Assembly: GCA_019614645.1 (NCBI GenBank)
Contig: JABWDB010000014.1
Span: 2,232,001 to 2,296,000 of the forward strand
Source: Stratiolaelaps scimitus
Lineage: Eukaryota > Arthropoda > Arachnida > Mesostigmata > Laelapidae
DNA: 64,000 bases
Direction of reading: 5' to 3'
Positions 44,940 to 55,699 of this stretch are shown piece after piece. The stretch's first letter is position 1. Each line of letters begins with the position of its first letter. The notes under the pieces were generated by a model. The model was not told the DNA's origin, did not search any database, and saw nothing but the letters and a program-made list of their open reading frames with translations. The translations under genes and the position numbers were made by a program.

Positions 44940-47050
44940 AGCCGCTACAAACTCGAGATGTAGCTCGAGGCCATGACGAGCCGGCAGGGGCAACCTTCAG
45001 TCCATCGGGTTCTGTTCACAGAGCGGCGGTGTGCGGGACGCCGTGGAGATTTTGATAAATCGGCAACTGCACGAAACGCAGCCGAAGCGTGAAGTACCTG
45101 CCACGCTCGCTCGTACTTCATGATTAAACGCGGCAACGACAACGAGCGAACGACCGAGTCGAAAGCTGGGGAGATCCACACAAGGTGACCTGTAGTAGTT
45201 GCTTTTATGTAAAACTGCCCGACCCCACCCCCCAAAAGAATGAAATCAACATAGGCGTAGTGCGTCGGACATCGCGTCGTGGTAGACAGCGGCCGGCGGT
45301 GCGGTAGGAGAAGAGATCGACGAAGCGAAGAGGGGGACACACAGCTTAAGGACAGAAGTACTACAACACGACAAAGCAGAGACGGCAAAGTGACGACAAT
45401 AAATGGCTGATGGAGAACCAGCAGAAATGGAGAAGAGAGGAGCGAGCTGAACAGAGTCGACGGCAAATCAAAGCTGAGGAATACGGCGGGCATGCGTCTG
45501 GTAGTTTACATAGATGCTGCTGCTGCTGCCATGACTCTCAAGATGGCTGATGCTGGCGCTGATGTTATTGATGTCCCTGGGCAGAGGCCATTGTCTACTT
45601 TGGGCGTCTTCTTCATGTGCCTCGGCAGGGGTCACGGGGTGAAGTACTTTCGCGGGTGATGTCGTCGCTACCTCAGCGGAGAGCTGAAGAGAATGATAGC
45701 CAACGCGGAATCATGATGCGGCGACTCGCTCAAATCATCTGGGAGAAAGCCAAGGAAAGAATCCAAAATACCGTGCGCCGAGATGTTGAATTGTCAGTTG
45801 AACTAACAACCCCGGGCGAGTCATTTCACCTCTGGCTGAGCATGACGCGAAATTACAAGATTTGTACCGAATATTTTTTTCAAAATCAGCGTAAACACCT
45901 GTTCTTGCACTAATTTCGGTGCTATTCATAGAAAATAGTGAGGTTGCCGTTACCGTTACGACCTAAACGAGATCCGATTAAATATAATGGGAAGTAAAGC
46001 AAGCGAAGATTGAAGTATCATCGTATAGCTACGAGCCGCTTATTGTAATAAGCGATTGTGTTGGATTTTTCAATACGCGTAATAGCAATCGAATAGAATA
46101 TCTTGCTACTGTAAATATCATACTGTACCTTTTATAATAAAAAGACATCGACCGATGAATGTGCACTATAAAGGGGGCTAGATGTTAACAGAACATTTGG
46201 GATATGCAAAAAGTCGTGCAATTTTTCGATTAGAGACCAGAGTTAGGACGTATTTTGAACTTGATCGCCTGTGCCAACGATGAGGCATGTACTTTATGTA
46301 ACAAAGAATAGATAACAGTTGTCGTCGATGAGATTATATGTTTCATTTGAAAAGTAGGAATGACATATTCAGCAGGAAATCGACAATCTGACCACGTGTC
46401 CCTGCTTTCCACGAGCCGAGAACTTTTAGAGCGACGGAACGGGAAAGCGCTACTTTTCACCCGTTTTTCCGGCTCACATATTGTTGTTTCGAGCCGCCCT
46501 GTTGTTGAAATTATTTTCGTTGAAAAACGAAGGGTTGTTATGGCTCCGACTCCCCCTGTAATCACAAACGACTATTCCAATACCTAGCTACGTGCAACAC
46601 ACAGCTTCACGTGCACGGGACGTGGATGTCAGAATGTTCATTAACGAGCAGGGTGCAATGTTCACCATGCAGATGCACGTAGAAAAAAGCAAAACCGGAC
46701 GCACGTCGGCGAGTCCAGACGATGCGAAAGTCGTTCCTTTCCCACAAAAGATAAGTAAGATTTACCGGGACAAATAGTTGTGGCATCCAGCGATATGCCT
46801 GGCTCTACCCTCAGGGTATGCTTAATTCTATCTCCCCTTCTTGCCTGTGAAGGAAAAAGCTCAAGTGGAATTACAGTACTCTGTAATAGAGTGATTAAAG
46901 GAAAATGATATTTTCGCGATAACTCGGTGTAAGTCGGGTTGCCGCGCGGTTTCAACTTGAACTTCTTAGCCATGGTGACGTAGCCTACAAATAATAATGT
47001 TTTTCTTCCTAAAGGCACTAGACCTACTCGAGTGAGGCAAATCGAGAATT
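44940..47050. other. No assignable gene
   Basis: The minus frame at 44945-45493 (182 codons) is rich in Ser/Leu/Pro from purine-rich DNA and has no domain. The frames at 46230-46565 minus, 46360-46587 plus and 46662-47018 minus have balanced composition but match nothing I know. Confidence 0.45.
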
Positions 47051-47052
47051 CG

Positions 47053-47132
47053 GCATTTATATATTATATGTATATATATATATATCTATATGTATTCATA
47101 TACATATGTATATATATTGTATATTATATATA
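47053..47132. repeat. Degenerate TA/TATG microsatellite
   Basis: TA-rich repeats with TATG interruptions over about 80 bases. Confidence 0.9.
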
Positions 47133-47633
47133 ATATCTGCCTCTATCTTCCGCCTCGAAGCTTCGTGCGTGCCGAGCCTCGGCCGCGTTTCCTGCTTGGC
47201 CTGCTTCTCTTATTCCTTCTAGCAATGGACAGTAGAAAGTGCAGTGCTATCCGCAGGGCACACCTCGGTGCATACTAACGTGTCCACTTCGTGGCACGGA
47301 GCGGGCCACGAAACCTGACAGCAAAGCAAAGGGCCAGCTCGGTGAAGCCTGGAGCGCCCCGACCACGTACACGAACAAACCTTCCCCCGGCCGCTGGTCA
47401 CCACCGTCGCAGCCACCACTTGGCTTAGTCCCGAGGTTCTTTTTCTTCTCCATGATATGGCAGCAGGGAGGATATGTGGCTCAGCAACCACCTACCACAG
47501 GCTGCGGAAACGCGTTCGGTGGTCCCAAGGGCCACGGAAGCCTTCGGACCATAATCTCTCCTTCCTCCGTTTGCGTAGTGCCCTTCCAGCGTCCAGCGAC
47601 CGCCTATGGGGGCGTTAGCGCGTGTCTCTAGGT

Positions 47634-47700
47634 ATCTCTCTCTCCCTCTCTCTCTATATATATATATATACGTGTGTGTGTTTTTGTGTGGTGTGTGTCT
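47634..47700. repeat. Compound (CT)n(TA)n(GT)n microsatellite
   Basis: CT, TA and GT runs adjoin one another. Confidence 0.9.
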
Positions 47701-48256
47701 ATCCGGTTCCTTCTCCCACTGTTGTGTGTGTATGTGATGAGGAAGAAACCGATTGGAGACACAGCCACTGGCGACGACCATCACCACCGCTATCAGGGAC
47801 AGGCTAGCGCTCTGTCTGCCACGCTCGATTCGATCTGGCTCCATTGGCCACTTAGTTTTGTTTCTGCCTCGGCTTCGTTCACTGCCCGGCCACTTGCACC
47901 GTCCTCGTCCAACGGGAAAAGTGGGCGGCCGCCCCCCGGGGAAGGGCAGCCAAAGCAGCACAAGTGCCAGCAGCAACAAGCATTGGACTCACGTCGCACT
48001 AATAACTCAACGCTGCTTTTTATACGATCTCCTCCACTGTCTTCTCTCACCCCATAACCCCGCTGCGACTGCTGCTGTTCCTCCACGTACACCATAACCT
48101 GACTCGGGTCGGTCCCATCCCCGATCCCGTGTCGCTTCCGTGATATTCGTTTGCTTCGAACGTGTTTAGTGTAGGGCCATTGACGCATTAGTTGCAGAGG
48201 GGTACATCGCGGATAGCAATGGGCACTGACTACAGAGGTTAAGGGACGATAGACAG

Positions 48257-48281
48257 GCAGCAGCAGCAACAGCAGCAGCAC
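48257..48281. repeat. (CAG)n triplet repeat
   Basis: A CAG run with one CAA. Confidence 0.9.
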
Positions 48282-49259
48282 GAAGACGGGGCGTATCCTT
48301 GCTGCTGTTGGGGGACGCAGACAGAGAGAGCTGGGCTACCACTGGGGGTTGGGCGACGTCGGTTAAAAGAACTAAGGGTGATAACGTTGCTTGTCGTCCG
48401 TCTTGCCTTGCTCGTCGTTGTCGTCATCGTTCTTCGGACGCATTCGAGGCGCGGCTGGCTGACTCGGCCAGTCAGTCACAAACCTCCCGCTTCACTCGCG
48501 CGGATCGCACACGCTCGCACCCCCACACCCCCCGTACACGCGCTCTCCCCCGCGTACCCTGCATCCCCGTTCCTGCAGCGGCTTCCTGCCGCCGGGACGT
48601 ACAACTGGACGGTTGAGTTTTTATATAGTGGCCACTGCCGCAGCCGTCGGCTACAGCAGCACCGGCTAGACAGGCAGGGTGCGACTGCTGGCCGACTCAA
48701 CGTCGGCAGCGCTGCCGGTGTCTGGTGGACATTTGCGGGAGGCGGGCTGAGAAGAACCAAGAAAGGCGGAGAGAATACGACGGAGACGACGCAAGCGGAA
48801 GATGATCGGATGACGAAGCGGGAACTAAACACGGAGACCCGCTATTAATTCGCAGAGGCGGACCGACCGGCAAGGCACGCCGCGAGTGACGGGATGAGAG
48901 CGGACGGAGGTTCTCATCGCGACTGAAGACAGGGCCACTGAAGCTGCATAGCTCGCAAGCGGCTGGCAGATAGCCTGGCTGGCTGGGTCCACGAAGAGGG
49001 AAACCTGCGCAGAAGGCGGTGGCAAACAGAGTTGAAGAAAAGACAACACCCGCTAAATAGTATTGTGTTCGGGCGCGCGCTCGCGCGCATGTGTTATTAG
49101 ATGCGCGCGTCAATTTTTGCGCCGCCACCGCTGCTGTCACAACGGCGGGTGACGACAACCCGTATGGATTCGTAGTGTTAGCCTGTGATGGTTAGTCGTG
49201 TATTCGCAAGCTGAGAGCGAGGGAGAACTGAGGATCTGAGCTTATCGCGGAAATGTTAC

Positions 49260-50450
49260 CATGAGTACAAAGGCAGCCCGTATTATCGTTGGTGAAGCCG
49301 TATAGCATATCAATCGTTTGTCAGAGAAGGGAACAACGAGACGGCGGGGACGATGGTTTTAATGTACGCAATACGATCAGTATTAAAAGCAACGTCCACA
49401 ACCTTCAAGCTATGGTAAGCCCCTCCGAGTTTCAGTGTTCTCTGCGGTTAGTCGACTGAATGAAGGCAGTGCGAACGTTGTCCTAGCCCATCACTGCCTA
49501 TAGTAGCTCAGATTGCTCAAGTTAACAACAGATATCGTCTTGACAAACAGCTGTTCGCGAAAGGCCTACAACTCAAACAGACACTGTAGGACAACTTCCG
49601 ACTATATTTCCTTTGCATAAACGAGCCTGCTCAATAAGTGGGCGAACCGTTAACCAGTCCTAGGTACTCTGACCGCAATTTTCCTAGGCGTCCTTAAAAG
49701 CATCAGCCTGGACAAGTACTGCAACAAGCTCCTATTTTGGTGCAGCATTGCGTCATTCGAAAACATAAGACAATTAAACAAAAATATCCCTACACCGTTC
49801 ATTTCGTAGGGCCCTCAGTTATTCTGGTAACTCCCGATAAGTTTTTGGGAGGATGCTCCTAACAACCAACTTCCAAATTAGGACAGATCAAGTTTATGAC
49901 CCCCATGATGAACGTCAGCTTGTTCCTTCCTACTCCTCGCCCCACACATGATTCTTATTATTGCGGCCATTACGCCATTATCAAGCAAAGCTAATTTGAC
50001 ACCCAGCTTATCAGCGGTCCACTGAAGTCCACGATGTTCAGATTCGATCTTTATACCAGGGTCACGTCCGTTTTCAACATAACTTTTGTGTCCTTTGAGA
50101 GCACCCTTGCGCCAGATGATTATCAATAGCAATATATGCCATCGGCCTATTGACACGGCAAACTTATTTATCCTTTATTTAGCGACCTATTTCAGCTTTC
50201 ATTTATCACCTTAGCCCTCTTCTTCTTTTGGTAGCTTTCTTGTTTCGTCACCAACATTGCCATCGTCGTTGTCATCTACTTTTTCTTCGATTTTTTCTCT
50301 CTCTCTCGAAAAAGGTCTCCGTCAGCCGCCGTTCGCACCGTTCCTGTGTCGTTGCGCCTCTCGGTTATTGAAGATGCCGACCGTTCCGTCGTAGAGTAAA
50401 GAAAATGGACAATAGATCGAGCGAGAGAGGGTGTGGTAGAGCAAGCTAGG
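49260..50450. other. No assignable gene
   Basis: Mixed AT-richer sequence. The minus frame at 49878-50156 (92 codons) has protein-like composition but no recognised family. Confidence 0.45.
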
Positions 50451-50462
50451 GAGGGTACGAAA

Positions 50463-50520
50463 GAGAGAGAGAGAGAGAGAAAAGCGAAGCGGAAGGTGAT
50501 TGGAGCTATAAAAGGGCGTT
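50463..50520 (+). promoter_or_regulatory. Candidate promoter: GAGA tract, inverted CCAAT, TATA box
   Basis: A GA tract at 50463-50481 is followed by gattgg (an inverted CCAAT box, ending 50504) and by ctataaaagggcg with TATAAAA at 50508-50514. The order matches many arthropod TATA promoters. A start near 50540 would be expected. The sequence there (ggccagc) is only a weak initiator. Downstream DNA is GC-rich with low-complexity frames, compatible with a 5' UTR. Confidence 0.4.
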
Positions 50521-50831
50521 ATTAAATCTACGGCACGGCCAGCGGGTTCGGCCAGCTCTCTCTAATTTATGGCCAGAAGCACTCTTCGGCTCTGAGACTG
50601 CTCCCGCGGTTGCGCCACTGCAGTCACTACGGCTGCAACGGCTGCCACGGCTGCCGCTGCTGTAACGGTCGTCGACTAAAATCGTCGTGGCCACCATCGC
50701 CGTTGTGTCGTCGTGGTCGCCAGTGGCGGCGCTACCGTATGTGCACTCTACGTCACAGCCACGGCCCAGCCCCAAACCGACTTGGTCGGCATCTGCAGGA
50801 TGATCGCGGAGTTCCTCCAACTCCTAAGCAC

Positions 50832-50874
50832 AAAACACACACATATATATATATATATATATGTGTGTGTGTAT
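50832..50874. repeat. Compound (CA)n(TA)n(GT)n microsatellite
   Basis: CA, TA and GT runs in succession form a quasi-palindromic simple repeat. Confidence 0.92.
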
Positions 50875-50947
50875 GCCGTTGTCAATTGCAGTTGCTGGTG
50901 CCTCACTCACTCCCGATGCACCAACGCAAACAGAAAAGCAGATATGG

Positions 50948-50968
50948 AGGCGGCGGCGGCGGCGGCGG
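50948..50968. repeat. (GGC)n triplet repeat
   Basis: A pure GGC run. Confidence 0.9.
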
Positions 50969-51329
50969 ACTTCACAGTAGCCGCAGCCGGTCTGGCTGCA
51001 TCGGCGACGACTTCGTCCACGCTACGCCCCGGACGATGCCACGGTGGTATATACTTACTTACTTGGCTATTGCAGCTCTTTCATTATTATGTATTCGTGG
51101 GGTGTCGAGTCCTCCATGGCCGTCCATGTCGCTGCTGCCGCTGCCGCCGCCGCTCAGCTTCGGTGTGGCTGCTGTATCTCTCTCCATTCTTCGTTTCCAT
51201 CGGAAGTGGCCCATAAAGTTGGAGAAGAGACGAGTCGAGGCGGGCAGGCGAGCAGCAAAAGCAGTGAGCTCTGTAACTGCCGCCGCGACACTGCGCCCTC
51301 AACGGCCTGAGCGCTGAGTAGCGCGGCTG

Positions 51330-52600
51330 CTGCTCTGCTGCTGCTGTAGCCGCTTCGTGGTGGACACTGCTGGTTGGACCACTTGGTGGGTCGAGTCCAT
51401 CCTGCAGTCGAAATCGTTGGACACGGCAAATACACTAGACATAGCGCACTGTTCTATACACCAACGAGCAGACATGCCTGCCTACATATATAGTGCGTTA
51501 TACGCTCACATACGTATGCATAGAGATTCGGACATTACGTAGAAGTCATAGTGTCTCCTCTGTTAGAGAATTTCGTCTGCCCTCCCTCTATTGTATCTAG
51601 TGCCGTCCTATTTAGCTGGGAGAAAAGAGAAGACGCGAGGGACACCCGAAATATATAAACATTAAGCAACACGGAAAGAAGCCACTTCCGTATTCACACA
51701 CGTTGCTGGCTCATTGCTTCAGTGATTATTGCAACGATTACTAACTTCGAGATCGCTGAATCGAACACATTCGCCCACAATGTCTGGCAGAGCTGAACGT
51801 GCATAGATTATAGAACTATGATCTGCATGAATGCAATGGACCAGACAAATTAAGGTTGATCGGAAATCAAATTACTTTCACCGCGTTCAGTTCGAGTCGT
51901 GCAACGGCTTTACACCGGGTGTACTCATTCAATGTATCATGAGCCACCTAGAGAGGTTACTATAATATTCTTAAGTATGTCTACCCACGCCGTCAGTAGA
52001 ATAGAACTCGACGCTAACCTTCGTTTTACAGAAGTTCATTGATCTCTGCAACGTGCTTGATAATGACTGGGTTGCATGAGAGCACTCGGAGCCAATGATG
52101 CGATCCATTTTGCCAAATAATTCCGAATAGCCGTTCTCAAGGCTCTCTGGCTATCGAAAGATCTATGACGAGCAATTATAAACATGAGATAAAGAGAGGC
52201 CAACACGTCTACGGTTCCGACGGTAAAATGGTGCGCAGTCAAGTCATGACTTTCGTCATCTGCATAATGCCGTTGATGTCGCGGAGTTTGTCGCTCGTCT
52301 CGGAGTGAAGTACGTAGTAAATAATGTAAGACAATGCTTTTTTTTTTGTCTCGTTCCGGTGCGAAGCTTTTTTGGTTTATAACTACCCCCTATCCCGCAT
52401 CGACTTGTAGCAATTTGTTATTACTTGCACATATGTATGCGCGTGCATTAAAATGCACAACTCATCTAAAACATCTGGCGTATCCGCCAGTCGCAATTCT
52501 GCTCGGAGAAAGATCAATGTCGCTAGATGATCTGAGCTGACCAATGAGAAATCGTACAACATTCACTTTCCTCGAGCTAATAGTACCACTTACTTTCATA
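51330..52600. other. No assignable gene
   Basis: Mixed to AT-rich sequence with short frames only. A T9 run lies near 52340. Confidence 0.5.
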
Positions 52601-52627
52601 AAATATGTGTAGCTGCTGAAGAAGATA

Positions 52628-52921
52628 CAGGGTGTTCGGAAGTCACGCAACCTCACGTCGTTCAAACAAGGTGCACAAGCTGCCAGAGAAGCTCGATAGA
52701 ACACGCATTGAAGAAGTCACGCGACGTAAAAAGACGATTTCAAGCACGCGGCTGAGCGCGCTTAAACACATAAAGCGCAACTCGTTGAACGGTTCCAACC
52801 ACCCGTCGAGACAGCACGTATAGCGTCCGAAAGGAAACTCTACTGATTCGGAACATTTCACGTACGGATTGAGTAATCATTTGGCAACGATCCCAGATTG
52901 CGTGACTTTCCGGCCGCTCGG
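52628..52921. mobile_element. Candidate Tc1/mariner-type MITE (294 bp)
   Basis: The left end is TA-cagggtgttcggaagtcacg. The right end, read as reverse complement, is TA-ccgagcggccggaaagtcac. The two share cggaa(a)gtcacgcaa with one indel, and both are preceded by TA (52626-52627 and 52922-52923), the target-site duplication of Tc1/mariner elements. Termini of the cagggtgttc type are, from memory, common in arthropod transposons. The interior carries a 60-codon frame with KKTISSTRLSALKHIKR, vaguely like a transposase helix-turn-helix, but it is too short to be a full enzyme. Confidence 0.45.
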
Positions 52922-52929
52922 TACTAACT

Positions 52930-54500
52930 CACAGTTGGCTGATACATGGGACAACTAATATAGGCAGGTATATTCAGATATATGCAACGATCGTGCATTG
53001 AACCACTGCAGGAGTGAGTCGGTACACGATCGACTTTGTGCAGACTCCCCGATGAAAAGCGGAAGTGGCGCTGTCGTCCGTGTCGCTTCGTGCATCCACT
53101 ATAAACCCACTCAATCTATAATACTATGGTAGAACGCGTTTCGGCCATCGTCACAGACGACGACGACGACGACGACGCCGACCCCCGCCAACGCAGACGT
53201 CTATGGTCGAGCTCTTTTGACTGGGCGAATTCGAATGACGGAGTGTGATACGGACGGACGCGAGGGCACATACGCGTTGGCACACATTTTAGCTTTTCGC
53301 TCACCGCGCCAGCGTGCAACAACAATCGTGCTTACGCACATCGCTGTATAAGCTAGGTACAACACAACAGTGGCTTGCTTCTCTTGCAGCCGAAGACGTC
53401 TTTGCAGACTGTGCCAGATTGCGATGAGAGATAGGCCTGCAGAAAGGCCGACACGGCTCGACTCCCCTCGGCCCTTCAGCGCGCGTCGAGCACCTCCTCC
53501 GAGAGCTAAGGCCATTACAACATGATGGACTTGCCATTGTGATCGGGCTGGCCCTCGAGCCTTTGGGCAGCCAGCTAACAGCAGCGAGGCGGCTATTTTC
53601 GTTGGGGCACTTTTCGACTATGTGCCTTTGGTCCGTCCTCCGGTTGAAAGCGCAGCAGCAGCAGAGGCTGCGGCAGCGGCGGTAGCACCAGCAGCAGCTT
53701 TGAGCCGTCAGCCCATTGAGTTAGACGCCGGGCGCCGTCAAGCTACAGCTGAGCAAGTAACAACATTGCATCGAGTGGAGCCGCCATGACCGCCAGCATC
53801 ACGGCCATAGCCGGCACAGTCATTGCACCCCCCGATCTCCCATACCCGTACCTCGTCCGCGCTTACCGCTAGCTTTCGTAGTTTTGCAGGCGGACCCACT
53901 CATACAACGCCTCGTAAACACTAGACTGGCCGGGGCTGGCTGAGTGGTTTAACATTATTCAAAAAGAGCATTACTCTTGGACGTGGTCAGGGGCGAATTA
54001 CACAAGGGATCACTATGGGCCAGACCCCTCCCCACCCGCGCCACCAATCCTCCTCCACTCAAACAGCAACCACGCGAGGAGGAGCTGCCACAGAAGGCCA
54101 CTCAAACTCTCGCCGTGTGCCGTCACCTAGGGTTCGTCGTTCTATTCGTTCGTAGGGCTAGCGGCGATGCTGCGCCGCCTGGCCGCTTGGTCTTCCCCGT
54201 GACCCTCAATGTCCCATTCTACCCTCGACGTCATTGTACCCAGCCCCCTCGGCCCTCTTCCCCGAAGGCGAATCTGCGAACGACGGCCGAGGTCTGCGGG
54301 CCCAGGACGACAGGCATGTCATATCAATACATCTCGAGAGCGACCACCATGACACCCCCAGCCTTAGACCACCCCGCAGCGTTGCTAACGACATCAGCAA
54401 GAGGGCTACCACTCACAGACCTTTCTATTATCACCACCACCATTACTACTTCCACTATTATAACTACTATTATACAAAGCTAGGTTAGTAAACTATGTAC
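52930..54500. other. Mixed then GC-rich sequence, no assignable gene
   Basis: Contains a GAC triplet run (53154-53178) and GCA triplets near 53650-53700. The plus frame 53977-54483 (168 codons) is Pro/Thr-rich and ends in ATT/ACT triplets. No domain is visible. Confidence 0.45.
53154..53178. repeat. (GAC)n triplet repeat
   Basis: A GAC run; poly-Asp or poly-Ser depending on strand and frame. Confidence 0.9.
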
Positions 54501-55560
54501 AAAAACCTATAGCGATTGAGAACGACACCAGCGACGTTCATATCTTGACTGTCCACTAAACTGACCGTTCATAGTGGCAAGTCGGGGTCGTGTAATTAAT
54601 TCGTGCATACATTTAGCCAATAGGGAGATCAGGCTGTACGACGTATAATAAATGAGCATAGATAACATGAATTATTTCCATACTCACGATGGTCCAGCCC
54701 ATGATACACAAGCTCGTTTGCTCTACGCAGATGTGGATGCTATACTGAAATAAGTACTATGCACATGAGTGGCATAGTTTAGAAATGATATATTCTGTAA
54801 ATATCATATACGCAGCCTGTGTGAGCTGCCGCTCGGCGGATCAACAGCGGGACGCAAACTACCGGCGGAAATATATCATACATTTCTTTCATCCAGATAT
54901 AAGCTCGATGTTATACAATTCTCTACAGCTCATTACGGAGCTTGACGAATAACATCAGCTCTAAACAAACCAGTTGAAATTAAAGTGTAGCACCGATATT
55001 CTAACCTTGTGGTCATTGTTTGTACATATATTTATGCTGTGGTGTATGTGCGTGAAAGCTAGACGATCGGCTTGTAATAATAATAATAATAATTATTATT
55101 ATTATTGTTAATATTATTATTACTACAGTACGTTCATCCTGGTTGTCCGGTCCCTTAGTATTGTCCCTGCGGGTGCTGAATCACCGGGAGACGCCATATC
55201 TATTCAGCACGCAGCCCTGTTCGTGTACGACGGAGTGCCACTACCGAGTGACTGCTTGTTTCGCCAACCGTTCACTATCGGCCTACTTGTACACATGCAC
55301 GAACACAAATACATATTGTCGCAGTTAACGAAAACAGTGCCCTATGATTGACTGGCCGACAGATTAAACGAGCAGCGTTGAACGAACTGAGCTCTGATGA
55401 TTGCCTGAATAGGGATGATCGGCTCGCGCAGTGACAGCTGATGACACCACGAGTGGGCTAGGGTTGGGCTGTAGACTAGAAACTGTGCTAGCAGCAGTTG
55501 TCAATCGGGTACAGTGCCGTCAAACACTGGCAGCCACCTATGCATGTATATTACGTACAC
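54500..55560. other. No assignable gene
   Basis: AT-rich sequence with an AAT/ATT quasi-palindromic triplet stretch at 55075-55128. Confidence 0.5.
55075..55128. repeat. AAT then ATT triplet repeat
   Basis: AAT units switch to ATT units, making a self-complementary simple repeat. Confidence 0.9.
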
Positions 55561-55571
55561 ACACGGATGTT

Positions 55572-55572
55572 C

Positions 55573-55649
<77 letters not shown>

Positions 55650-55687
55650 CATATATAATATATATATATATATAATATATATATATA
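55572..55687. repeat. Large (TA)n microsatellite with periodic CATA interruptions
   Basis: About 116 bases of TA with single C interruptions. Confidence 0.95.
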
Positions 55688-55699
55688 CCCCCGCCGCAC

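Larger units (their letters stand above)
47140..49250. other. GC-rich block, no assignable gene
   Basis: Two kilobases of GC-rich DNA with frames open on both strands (up to 184 codons minus at 47425-47979). All are composition-driven and partly through microsatellites. Includes a CAG run (48257-48281) and CG-rich alternating sequence near 49070-49090. Confidence 0.5.
50540..51320 (+). other. GC-rich block downstream of the TATA motif
   Basis: GCN and GGC triplets and a TA/GT tract dominate. A plus frame stays open for 235 codons (50610-51317), but it runs through the TA repeat (THTYIYIYI) and Gly/Ala/Ser triplets. It is not supported as protein. It may be transcribed leader sequence. Confidence 0.4.

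Noticed and set aside
50610..51317. 235-codon plus frame
   Set aside because: Runs through a TA microsatellite and GGC/GCN triplets; low complexity throughout.
53926..54000. tRNA-Ser/Leu-like A box (ggctggctgagtggttta)
   Set aside because: No B box follows at tRNA distance and no cloverleaf can be drawn.
55075..55128. Apparent palindrome
   Set aside because: It is only AAT units followed by ATT units, a simple repeat that is self-complementary by composition.
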